Of a stretch of DNA of 64,000 bases, positions 11,606-22,000 are shown piece by piece; positions within the stretch are counted from its first letter, which is position 1; each line of letters opens with the position of its first letter. The notes under the pieces are model-generated. The model saw nothing but the letters and a program-made list of their open reading frames with translations, had not been told where the DNA came from and did not search any database. Source of the stretch: Halichondria panicea (taxonomy: Eukaryota > Porifera > Demospongiae > Suberitida > Halichondriidae); the NCBI RefSeq assembly GCF_963675165.1, contig NC_087393.1, positions 3,725,502 to 3,789,501 on the forward strand. The letters run 5' to 3'. The translations under genes and the position numbers were made by a program.

Positions 11606-14600
11606 GTATGAAAAGTCACTGTGGGTGCATGTGAAGGAGTATGAGAAGTCACTGTGTGTGTGTGAATGGGTGCAGGTGCACTGGGGGTATGTGGTATGAA
11701 AGGTCATTGTGGGTGCACATGCACTGGGGGAAGGTTGTATGAAAGGTCATTGTGGGTGCACGTGCACTGGGGGGAGGTTATGGTTTATACGGAGGTTTTG
11801 CGGAGTAGAGCGCTTTTTCATGCTTGTGTTCCTACGTACAGTACCTTTGACATAGCTAAGGTTGTGCTACTAAATAGTGTCCTGTGTCCCAAATGGCCTC
11901 AAGTATGAGATGAAAGTTGATGTAGCAGCAGAACTGCTCGTGGAGAGCAAAACAATTCTCATGAATTATTCACGTTTAGCCCTCGTGTTAAAAAGTAAGC
12001 CTCGATTAAAACCGCGGAGATAAATGTGTTCGTGTGGACACTGTACGTGTATACATGAATGTGGTACGGAGTGGGGGTTAATTAGGAGGAATTACTGTGT
12101 TTGAATTGGGGTAAAACTGTGGTGTACGAATCTTCTTACCGAATTCCCTTGATGATCATCGACTTCTTATCCAGCAGGCCAAAGGACTGAAAGGAACAAC
12201 AAGACAGTGTGAGCTACTGTACATACAGTACTTACCAGTAAGTTCAACAATTATACACACGACCAATAATATAAGGACATAGAATTCAAGGAATTAATAA
12301 CTGCATGTACAAATTTAGTTAAGTGATAAAAGTGGTGCAACAGAATCCTAGAAACATGTGGACGCATGTACACACTGAACCCTTACAAAAAGGGATGCAA
12401 ACAGTTCCTAGAAAATGTAGGCACTTGTGAACAAACACTATGATGTCACAATGAAGAGGGTGAGGATTAACTGCAATGCACTTACGTCTCTATATTATAT
12501 TACATCATGTGTTCTGACTCACTGGTGTTTCATAGATGCTCAGCAAATTCTCGGTCATCCTACCAAAATATTTCCCATCATGACTCCACCTGCAGTTAAT
12601 ATGTTATATGTAAAAATGTACAAAGCTGACGAGGCCGTGCTGCGGCTAGCGGATATAGTAGTCCGTTGGTTGTTTGTGTGTGACATGTGAGTCTACTCAC
12701 CCGGATGCCATAGCACTGCGTTTACAACATGGATAGCCTCTACAAAAATTTAATGTTAAATGTGACAGACTGTGATGTTAAAGCTTCGTTGTCTAATAAA
12801 AGCAAGCAAAAGCTCGAGGCACTTATGTTTCGTGGAATGCCCTCTAGATGAAAGCATTTCGGTGAGTGGGTTGACTGCTTACTAGAAACATTCCCTGCAT
12901 GGCCACGCCTTTACGTTATAGCAGATATTTCTAATTAAATTTTTAAGCTTAAACTTGCACATTGAGGCTAGCTACTCCGGCCTTTATTCGAGGTACTTAT
13001 TTGCAGCTAAGGTGATCCTGTACCAGGAATAATGGAACAGGGTCACTAAAGTAGAAAGCTAGAGTTATGATTGTGAAAAGGCTCCTTTGCCGACTCTGCG
13101 ATCCTAGCTCATACTTTTAAGACTCCAGGCTTCGTTATTGTGATCCTAGTCCACGTCTCATGTACCGCTAAAACTCTGTTCTCTTTCAGCAACATTGAAA
13201 GCAAGTTCAAACTTCCTTTTTGGGCATCGTCAAGTACATGTAAGTCTGTTTGGTTTAGTTTTATTGCTATGCTAGACAGCTCAGTATATCAATCCTCTGG
13301 TTGTGTCACCAGCCGAGGGTTTGCACTTTTAGTGCTCTAATTATGTTATCGTGAATGTGCATTATAGTTGCATACAGTACGTTGAGCACCAGGAAACAAT
13401 TCATTTGGTTTTGGAATTGGTAAAAAACAAGTTGCACAGTCATGTACCGTATAGCGGGTAATTTTCGTGGGTAAGCTGACCTCCACGCAATTTTCTCCAA
13501 CAAAAACGTGGCTCACCGGAACGCATGCAATGAAGTCAAACGAAATTTTTACCTCATGAAATTACCCGCTATACAGTCTGGACGTACTACTAGTTAGTTA
13601 TACTTGTGCAAGCCATACAGACAGTGCACCAACTCACTTGAGAATGGGCCACTCCTCAGACTTTTCTCGCTTAAACGACCTCTTCCTGGCCCCTGTACGA
13701 GTGTCCCACACAATGATGTTCTGGGGGTCGTTGGGGTCATCCACAGTGTTGCTAAAGGTCACTAGGTACCTGCACAAGGGTCAATATAAGTTTTAAGCAA
13801 AAAATTTGAAGGCAGCAGTCAAGCAGCAGAAGTCAAAGCAAGTGGTGTAAATGTCACGTAATAATATTATTTGCTGTGAAACAAAGTATTATACTGAGGT
13901 GATATGGGTTGCTTTTTTGCAGAAACTGTTTACTTGGTAACTAGCTGACTTTACTTTTCACAAGGGGAGAAATCGATGTACTGCACATTCATCTGCTCAA
14001 ACTTGCCAGTTCTTTCGAAGTTAGGGCCTCCCCACAGTGCCACGCCCCTTTTGTGAAGGGTGGCTAGGTACGAGCCTTGGGGCGACCATCGGAGGTAGGT
14101 CTCAGTCCAGTGCTAGTGTGTGAAAAGTACTTGATGTGCATAAATACTGTGTCTATAATCATAGTTGGCCTGGGGTCACCTGCATTCTACATAAAATTCT
14201 ACCTAGTGTGTACCGATAAAAACACCATCAATCTTTGGCCGAGAATTGTAATTCAATTGCGACCCTAACATGCGAACTGAAGATGAATATCTACAGTGCA
14301 GTACATGTCATGTGTCAATTAAAGTGTTTTAGTGATACTACATAATTATTATGTCCAGTGTATGCAATACACATGTGCATAATGCCTGTATGACGTAAGA
14401 AATCAGAAACCACTTGCATCTCTATAATTGAGGTGACTAGCTATCACAAGCTCACCTCTCTCTCAGTGACGATTTTGATCTCGTGGGGGGTGTTCTGACA
14501 CACTGCCACCGTGCTGCCCTCTTTGTACTGAACAACCGATTGGTCGTAACAGTTCTCATCCAGAAGCCAAGAACGAACGTTGCCCTGGAAACAAAAAAGA

Positions 14601-16154
14601 AGATTATATACAGTACCTACACCTGAATACATGCATGTATACCAATCCCTGGCCATTTGGAACAAACTAAACAGGTAACTTCAATGTACAAATGCACGTT
14701 TTTATGCGTTTTTCAGTCACGACTGTTACGCTTTAGTGCATATATACATACTTGTACCAGATGAAGCACACAATAAACTGAAATTTATTTTCACTCACAA
14801 ATTCCTTAAACTCCGTTTTCTTCGGAGGCTCAAACTTTTTGGGAAGATTCTTGTACTTATCGAAATCGCTAAAAAAGTAGACGGTAAAGATGTGAGACTT
14901 GTCCAACTTGTAGCCGTTGCCCGTCTTCACAGCGTTCACTGCCTCCTCTGGCTTCTTGAACTCAAGGAAAAAGTACCTGCAATGAAATACAACGTCAACA
15001 GTGCAAGTTGTGGCAGGAACCAACACGGACACACAAAGTACAATTAATGTAGGACACATGTAGGAAGGACACATGTATTCGCCAACTCAGAAAGTTAATA
15101 CATACCTATATCGCAGAGAAATAATGTTTTCAAGTACAGCTGCAAACTGAAAATACGCAAGGCATCCTGGTACATGTACAATCAGGGCAACACATCTTTG
15201 ACCCAATTAACATGCACACAAATTAACTTTTACTACAATGGAAATCTGGAGTCTTATCCCTAACACCTGCACACACACACCTGCACACGCACACACACAC
15301 ACACACACACACAGCGAAGCATCCAGCAGCTGCATTGTCAAAGCATTACACTCACCCCTTAAACATGTTTTTCTCGTCGACGGGGTAGTGCTGATAAACG
15401 ATGGTGCCAAATCGTCCAAAAACTTTGTTGAGAACGGTCTTGAGTCTCTCGATTCGCTCGGGACCTACCTTGGGAGCGTTGTCCACTACAATCACGCTTT
15501 CAAAACCCGTCTCAATCATTGGCTTGTCCTTCAGCAGGTCTCCTAGCAACTCTGCAGGGACAGTAGATTAATTGGCTGAGACCAAACAAAGGTTCTATGG
15601 TAGAACTAGACTCACAAGCCGTCACTGTTGCACGGTGAACAGTAGACTGGTCAAACTCCGTGTAGAGACTTGTGCAACATTTGCCACTATATTTGTGGCA
15701 ACTCAAGTGGCTAGACTGCATGATCATTGATAGTGACGTAGCACTAGAAAACTCTAGGTATCACATGCAGACGATGCAGTATACTGACGTCATGAAAACC
15801 GCAGTCACTTAGAGATATGCTGACTGTGCAACACAAGTCTCTACACGGAGTTTGACCTGTCTACTGTTCGCCGTGCAATAGTGACAGCTTGATAGTCTAC
15901 GGTAGAACCGCTGATCTCTACTTTTAGACTGGTACTAGCACCTTACTACAAGTTACGACCTCATCTTTAGTACGTCACACTGCAAACACCATAATTTTAC
16001 CTTCATCAGTGATGTCGTCAACAAAACCTTCCGGATCATCAAACTCTGAGTCCGATTCATCAAATTCAGAGTCTGTACCATCTTCCTCACTACTTGATCC
16101 TTCCTCCTCTAAGCTGTCCTCCTTTTCAGGCTTTTCTTCCTCATGATCTGACAT
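4515..16154 (-). CDS. EIF3B: Eukaryotic translation initiation factor 3 subunit B
   Basis: This is the scaffold subunit of eIF3, which brings the 40S ribosome and initiator complex to mRNA. The start is ATG at 16152-16154, followed by a Glu/Ser/Asp-rich N-terminus ([19 protein letters not shown]). Next come an RRM ([20 protein letters not shown] to [14 protein letters not shown], about 14.9-15.5 kb) and the WD-type propeller: [114 protein letters not shown] and [19 protein letters not shown] charged C-terminal helix and the acidic end [17 protein letters not shown] complete it. The C-terminus aligns well with human eIF3b. More than a dozen exons are present, with exact ones at 11428-11566, 11036-11110 and 10826-10899. 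The next exon ends at 6784, leaving a 4,041-bp intron that holds another gene in antisense. Its start codon is only 178 bp from that of the divergent I-BAR gene. Confidence 0.95.
7262..7795. mobile_element. Non-autonomous inverted-repeat element in an eIF3b intron
   Basis: The ends are inverted repeats of more than 30 bp, starting CATAGATAGAGTAGAAGAG and ending in its near-complement CTCTTCTACTCTATCTATG. The 7-bp ATGCAAT flanks it on both sides (7255-7261 and 7796-7802). The matching place in duplicate copy 1 (near 145-165) has a single uninterrupted ATGCAAT and no element. This is direct evidence of insertion with a target duplication. No transposase ORF is inside. A longer relative lies at 38235-39376 and an inverted fragment at 11816-12021. 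Confidence 0.85.
7984..9871 (+). CDS. Sponge-type single-pass receptor-like protein, copy 2, nested in eIF3b
   Basis: The exons are 7984-8041, 8425-8557, 8759-9186 and 9519-9871, about 323 residues, all in phase. The order is the same as in copy 1: signal peptide, extracellular domain ([28 protein letters not shown]), Pro-rich stalk, transmembrane helix ([20 protein letters not shown]) and a tyrosine-repeat tail ([16 protein letters not shown]). The stalk is shorter than in copy 1 (WTPEPSNSDPSTPPPDEPAT becomes [12 protein letters not shown]), and several surface residues differ, for example ILGYYLN to IRGYYIN. The whole gene lies inside the eIF3b intron 6785-10825 on the opposite strand. Both copies keep open frames and splice sites, so both may be expressed. 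Function is unknown. Confidence 0.8.
8101..8300. mobile_element. 200-bp MITE with TACCGTATAG ends in receptor copy 2 intron 1
   Basis: It begins TACCGTATAGTGCGAAATTT and ends with the near-complement AAATTTCGCGCTATACGGTA. It is absent from the equivalent intron of receptor copy 1, where the sequence simply reads GTTATAATATCTTGAA around position 470. The boundary is consistent with a TA target duplication, as in Tc1/mariner-type elements. Related ends occur at 13445-13577, 27869, 41667 and 53005-53175. An inverted, truncated relative of the interior lies near 12817-12945. Confidence 0.85.
11816..12021. mobile_element. Fragment of the CATAGATAGAG-type element, inverted
   Basis: This roughly 205-bp stretch is the reverse complement of 7318-7545 with many differences (GAGCGCTTTTTCATGCTTGTG, AACAATTCTCATGAATTATT, AAAACCGCGGAGAT). 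It is missing from the corresponding point in duplicate copy 1 (about 4118-4130). It therefore arrived in copy 2 after the duplication or was lost from copy 1. No terminal repeats remain. Confidence 0.65.
12628..13345. repeat. Dispersed repeat in an eIF3b intron
   Basis: It shares long blocks with 26047-26660 in a PICK1 intron: GTCTACTCACCCGGATGCCATAGC-type start, GGGTCACTAAAGTAGAAAGC, AAGACTCCAGGCTTC and GACAGCTCAGT. At 12817-12945 a diverged, inverted piece of the 8101-8300 MITE is nested inside; it is not present in the PICK1 copy. No intact ORF was seen. The family is unknown to me. Confidence 0.65.
13445..13577. mobile_element. Short MITE with TACCGTATAG ends
   Basis: It starts TACCGTATAGCGGGTAATTT and ends AAATTACCCGCTATACAGT, an imperfect inverted pair, about 133 bp in all. 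The interior AACGCATGCAATGAA is shared with the element at 53005-53175. It sits in an intron of eIF3b. Confidence 0.75.
15271..15314. repeat. CA simple repeat in an eIF3b intron
   Basis: A (CA)n tract with a few interruptions lies between two coding exons of eIF3b. No other feature was seen in it. Confidence 0.85.
15591..15909. mobile_element. MITE-like element with long inverted repeats in eIF3b intron 1
   Basis: The left arm (GGTTCTATGGTAGAACTAGA, GCACGGTGAACAGTAGAC, CTCCGTGTAGAGACTTGTG) returns as its reverse complement on the right (CACAAGTCTCTACACGGAG, GTCTACTGTTCGCCGTGC, CTACGGTAGAACC). The arms are about 80 bp and the spacer about 150 bp. The interior codes for nothing evident. A flanking target duplication was not clear. 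Confidence 0.7.
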
Positions 16155-16332
16155 ACTGGAGCACTAAAGAATAGCTAGACTTTTTAACACGTGGTCGTAA
16201 AGATGACCTTTGACCTACTGGTTAGGAACAGCAGCTTTGCAGAGAAAGGGGAGGGGCTGCATCGTATTCATTGCTACAGGTGGGTGGGGCACCTTGCTTT
16301 GCTCAAAGCCTGTAAACAGCAAACATCTCAAG
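16155..16332. promoter_or_regulatory. Shared promoter region, eIF3b / I-BAR gene
   Basis: Only 178 bp separate the start codon of eIF3b (leftward) from that of the I-BAR/SH3 gene (rightward). Both transcripts must start in or very near this space, so regulatory sequence is likely shared. No TATA box was recognised. Confidence 0.6.
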
Positions 16333-18736
16333 ATGGAGACTAAATCCGAGCAAATGCACAGGCTGGCTGACACTACCTACAGAGTAAGTGTAGGATCTAT
16401 ATCTAGCAAGCCAAATATTTACAAAGCTAGCTAATACTGAGAAAGAGTTTTCAGGTTTAGTATGGATCTAGTAGACCACTATTTACAAAGTAGCTAATAG
16501 AAGGAGTTTCAGATTAAGTATGGTATATAGTTTGCTACATTTTCATCTTCTGGGCTTCTGCAGAACATTGGAGACGTGATTGGAGACCTAAAATCTTTAT
16601 CAGCTGCTGCCAAATCGTACCAAAAAGCCATGGAAGGTAAGAAAAATGCAATGAACTTTATCAGTTTAATTTTCTCACTGAACAGGAATGGTGTCTGCCT
16701 CAAACCACTTTTTCTTTATTTTTGAGTCCATTGGAGCCAAAGCTTCAAAGCTTCCTGGAGCTGTGCATAAGCTAGGTAACTAGATCTAGAATGTTTTTCT
16801 GTCGTACCAAACACTATAATAATTCTACAGGGGACAATATAATGGAAATGGTCAATGCTCATGAAAAGATTAGTAATCATCACCACGACTGGGTACGCTT
16901 GTAGATTCATCTCAGGCAATTGATTTATCATACTTTATGCACAGATACAGTCTCTGGAGACGGATTTCATTGTCCCTCTAGGAGCAAAGCTGGACATGGA
17001 ATCCCATAACATACCTGTAAGAAATTTACTGGCCATAACGATTGATCTACATGCACTTTCACAGGCTCTTCACAAGAGTTACAAGCAGGAACATTCCAAG
17101 CAGGCTTCAGTAAGTTTTGTAATATTGCTACCCATTCCAGATTGATGAGAATTGTGCGATCATGATGGGTATAAATGTGTGTAGGTGGTAGATAAAACGG
17201 GAAGTAAGTTGAAGTCACTGCAAAAGAAAAAATCATCAAGAGAACAAATTGAGAAAGAGGCACAGGTATAAAAAAAAAAGCAATGCATGCTAGAGTTGAA
17301 TGTATTACTCATGCAGTTGAAGCAAGTCCTCTCTGACTACACTGAGGAGCTTCATGCTGCTAGAGCGGAGGGACTGAGAAAGGTAGGGTCATGCATGACA
17401 ATATATACTTGGTCACATCATAAAGAATTCCATGCAGGCTCTGATCGAGGAGAGGAAGTTGTATTGTTTTGTTGTCGAGCATTTCTGTTCTGTCGTTCAC
17501 AACCAGATTGCGTACAATGCACTAGTAAGTATTCCTACAATTTATTGACGTTTCAACCCTAGCGTTGTACACCACTATTCAGTCACATCAAGAGCTCTCT
17601 ACCAAGGTGACTGATTGGTCAACAAATTGTTCCTCACCAAATGAACTTCCTCCAGAGAGCTCCATTCTCCTTGCCGTAAGTAACATGATACTATAGAGCA
17701 CTAATTATCCTTCCTCACGCCAAGTACACAGCTACAGCTTCTAGATCAGGCTGCCGTGAAAGGGTCCATTGCGGCCTATAACGAGGACACACCATAGCTA
17801 TATCTGTAGAAATATACTGTGAATTGCACTGGCCATGCATTATCACGCACTATCTCTCAACTGTGCAGGATCCACAGTCCCCCAGAGCCTACCCTGGGTC
17901 CTCCAACTTGGATTATGATGGGGGTAGTGACACTGTGGGAATTCTCAAACGAACGGGTAATTATCATCTGGCTCAGGGCATGTATTCAGTTGGTTCACTC
18001 TGATATGCATATACTCTTGCTGCAGACTCGAAGAGGAGCAACGGCTCACATGGATCAGGGGGAGGAAAGCCAAGAACTCGAAGAATAAGGTAATTATTAT
18101 GTTGCTCTCACAGACAATCACTTAATTGGTATTATAACACATGTGTCTAATAACAGTTGCAGGGTGAAGGCCCTCTACCCCAATCAAGTGTCCACCAGCG
18201 GACAGTTGGAATTCACACCAGTACGTTGCACGAGTGTGCTCCGTTCCTCAGCTGTTGTTTGTTGTGACAGAATGTGTACATGTGTTTTTTTTGGAGAGTG
18301 TTGCACTGACAAGAATTGTCCATATTCCTCCCTTAGGGTGACCTTATCGATGCCCTGGATGATCCACATGAAGGATGGCAGTATGGAGAGAACACTCGCA
18401 CTGGAGGGTATGTTTAGTATCAGAGTTGGTAATGAATGATCATAGCTGGTAACCTCTGTAGCACTGGATGGTTTCCTGTGCAATTTGTAGACAAGATATG
18501 GCCTACACCTGAGACAGCGTGAGTTGAAAAATTGATTCACAAAAGAATGAGCTTACATGGTTTTTATTGCTCAGTATAATTATATCACTCATTCTTAAAA
18601 ATTTTGCCCATGCAGAAGACGTAAGAAACGAAATGATAGCCTGAGGTCATCATCAGGGCAGCTGACTGGGGGCAATATTCCAGAGCGTGACTATGACAGC
18701 CCCATCTCACAGCGACAAGGCCGTGACTACAGATGA
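16333..18736 (+). CDS. I-BAR (IMD) and SH3 protein of the IRSp53/BAIAP2 family
   Basis: Proteins of this family bend plasma membrane outward and link Rac/Cdc42 signals to actin. Exon 1 (16333-16383) gives METKSEQMHRLADTTYR, followed by exons at 16564-16636 and 16686-16775 and several short ones. The first ~250 residues form the helical I-BAR domain: NIGDVIGDLKSLSAAAKSY, KASKLPGAVHKLGDNIMEMV, KKSSREQIEKEAQLKQVLSD, LIEERKLYCFVVEHFCSVV. After a Ser/Pro linker (DPQSPRAYPGSSNLDYDGG) comes an SH3 domain: VKALYPNQVSTSGQLEFT, GDLIDALDDPHEGWQ, GWFPVQFVDKIWP. The C-terminus is basic and ends RDYR. The frame reaches a TAG at 17795-17797 just after the I-BAR part with no good GT donor before it. A weak donor at CC/GTGAAA upstream would skip that stop. 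Which BAIAP2-type paralogue it matches best is undecided. Confidence 0.88.
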
Positions 18737-19040
18737 GGGGGTGGCTTACATGCAGTGTACAATTAAGCATACATAGTTAGATTTATCGAAGTATATAGAT
18801 TGACGTTTAAAATCATAGCTTAGTTACAATTTTGTCATTCGTTTTTTACCAGTAATAATGTACCTTTCAGTAATTGCAGACATGCACATTTGTCATTTGC
18901 TTTTTACAAATAATAATAGTTAATTGCAATAAAAACAGACATGCATCGCCATGCATGTGCAATGGAACAAAAACATATCTATAAAATTATATATCCAGAT
19001 AAATTCTCCCACAGCTAGCTTTTCAATTATGAGTTAAAAG
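18737..19040. other. Gap between convergent genes
   Basis: AT-rich sequence lies between the stop codons of the I-BAR gene (+) and the PH-START gene (-). It should contain both 3' UTRs; AATAAA-like motifs occur (for example GCAATAAAAACAG near 18926). No gene was found. Confidence 0.5.
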
Positions 19041-22000
19041 TCAGATGCTTGTTATCTGTACAAACTTTTCTAATTGTTCTTTGATGTGCACAAAGGTGGA
19101 TCGAATTCCTAGCTTTAACAGCCCTGAAGAGACAGAAACATTTCTTTAAAATTTGTCCTAGCTACAGTATAATCAGGGTGTCATACAGGATTAAAATAGG
19201 GAGGGGAAATAAGAAAAGTAACCAGACAATTTTGCTAAAAAAAAGGTAAACCGTTATTTCAACACCCTGTTAGTATGTAAAATTGCCAGCTATGGACACT
19301 CAGTCATACAACTAGTACATGAATGCAAATTTTCGGGGGGGGGGGGAATTGGAGCTAGGAGGATATCCCCCCTTTCTCCCCTGTATAACACCCTGATAAC
19401 ATAATACATTTTTGTAATTATGCATTATGCACACACCTGAGTTATAAGCTCCTTTCAGCATTCTGTGTAGAGCTCCATAGAGAGCAATTTGAACAAGAAT
19501 GGTCATCTTTGTATGCACTGCACCACCTAGACGGGAATACACACAATGCATAGTACATTGTACCTAGTATTGTACTGAGTACCCACTTATGAAATACAAT
19601 GTCATGTACCTGGTCCAGGATAGCACTTTAGTATGAGGCCGGATGGCTTGATATTAATTCTTTTTGAGTCCTACAAAATAATGATTTCTGACACATTAGC
19701 ATATTGGAGCTGCTAGAGCACCTACCCTTTCAGGCTGGGTGGCGTCAGGATGGTCCACAGAGAACATTACCATGCCTACACACAAAACATGAATATTCTG
19801 TTACATCAGTTCCGACTGTACAAGCAGCATAATGGTGAAGAGTCAAACACGTATACAGTATGTAATAAAAGCATTCAAATCGAGAGCACTACCAGGTTTT
19901 ATACAGGTGTATGTACTCTTGATTTTAAGAACGATGCTTAATAGGAAAAGCTACTCGTAGGCACACTCTCAACTGCTCCTAGCTCACCTGACGACTCGTC
20001 CTGTGAGAGGTACTGAGGCACCCAGATCTTCATGGCCACAACGTCTCTCTTGGATACCCTCGGGAGGGGCAGTAGGAATTGGTTAAAGATGACTGAGCCA
20101 GCTGGATCGTCTGCGGAGTGTGTGAGAGCACAATTATTATAGTCACTGTACTGTACTGAAATACATTGACACAGAATTAATAGTAATGTTAATGGTGTTT
20201 GAACTGTATTGTATCAAGGTCTTTATACGTAGAATTTAATTCAAACGTACCTTCCAATAAGTGAAGAATTTGTTCATTCCTAAACAGGTAATCCAACTGC
20301 AAAAAATCATAATAACAGTGATACACATGTACAGACTCAGTAGACAGTCATGTGACTCACCTTCCCTCCTTCCCGCGTGCTCAGTTGCATAAACTGATAC
20401 ACAGTGCTAGGGTTCGCCTGTAGAACACCTTCCACTTTAATCACGGCATTACCGCCATTACCCCGTCCAAATTTGCACCTGGAAACGGTGACGCCATCCT
20501 TTGTGTCCACTTTGCTCCATTTCAGGGTGGCCGCAGCATGACAAAGTTTCAGCCAGTGCTGCGGTTGATGTATTCATGAGTGTGGATAGTGTGTGTGAGG
20601 GATACATGTATATAAATGCAGTGGCGGATCCAGGGTCAGTTAATTCGTTGGGTTCGTACGAACCACCCGCCTTCCAGTTAGTTTATACACCACTAGATCT
20701 ATATTAAACTTACTGATTCGAGCAAGCTAGCAAGCTATACTGTCATGACAACACCGTACAAAATTCTCTCTGCATGATAAGAGGGTGGGGCTGGCTACTG
20801 GCTGAGTCAGCTAGTCTAGATCAGCCACATTTGCACCATTGAGCACCATACCCTCTTGGTCTCTCAGATAACCATGAAAGTAATTATGTTACAGTAGCTA
20901 TCAGCACTGGTCTAGCTAACAGGTATTCAATAACCTTTGACCCATTTTGTTTAGTAAAATCTCAGTTACACTTTTAGAACCACCCCTCTTTCACAATTCC
21001 TGAATCCGCCCCTGAAATGTGTATAGGTAGCCTAATTCCCGGTTCAATCTTTTTAGCTGTAAAACACTATGGTTATTAGAGGAAGGAAATTATTTATCCA
21101 TATTACATAGGAAGACTAAGAGAGTAGCAGAACCATACTAACCCAAAGAACTGTTGGAAATAATTTGCACTGTATATATTATACTGTATATATACTGTAC
21201 TAGCTTGTGTACTACACCTGTAAGATCTTACACAAAGACACCAATTTTACCACCAAAGACCTCACCTCTATCCTCCATGAGTTACTGTCATATGCACTCA
21301 GGCGAGCTGCTGGTTTGAGGTCACTGTCTGTAGTACAGTACCTCTTCTTGATCGAGACTGAGGCCCCGTCCACTTCTTCTCCCTCCTCTTCGCTCACCTC
21401 ACCCTCCACACTCTCCCACACCTCGTCATCACTCAGGTCCTCGTGCTGGATCCTACATTGCTAATGGTTCAGGGCTAGTAAATTTTGATTTTGAACGCAT
21501 ACCCTGAATCGACAGTTGCTCCCAGCGAAGACGTTGCTTGGTTAGGCGTGGCTGCACTGGTTGAAAGGTCGAGAGCCCTCTCTTCAATGTCTCCGAGTGA
21601 ATCTGCAGTGCTTAGTGACCGGGACACCACTCTCTGCAGGTATACGTGTGCTTTTAAATGCTATACAATCTATAGGACTCAATCGAGTTGAATTAGGAAC
21701 CCATTTCAAATAAAGATCTATGTAGCTTAATGGAGACTCAGTGTAAAATAAGTACGTGTAACCCTGTCAGAGTGTGATCCTCACCCTTGAGTTATTCCTG
21801 ATGGAGAACTGATGGCTGATGGTTTGCCTCCTCCGCTGAGCCAGCTCTGGAACTCCCTGAATGGCTGCATCAATTACTGTCAGCCACTCTTCCATTGACT
21901 GAAGGGAGGCTGTAAACAACGAAATAATCAATTATGAATAACACGAAATTGAAAATAAAAACTATACATTGAAATGCACCACAAACGTAAACAAAAACAG

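Noticed and set aside
14736-15047. Plus-strand frame over eIF3b exon sequence
   Set aside because: Antisense shadow of the RRM exon of eIF3b.
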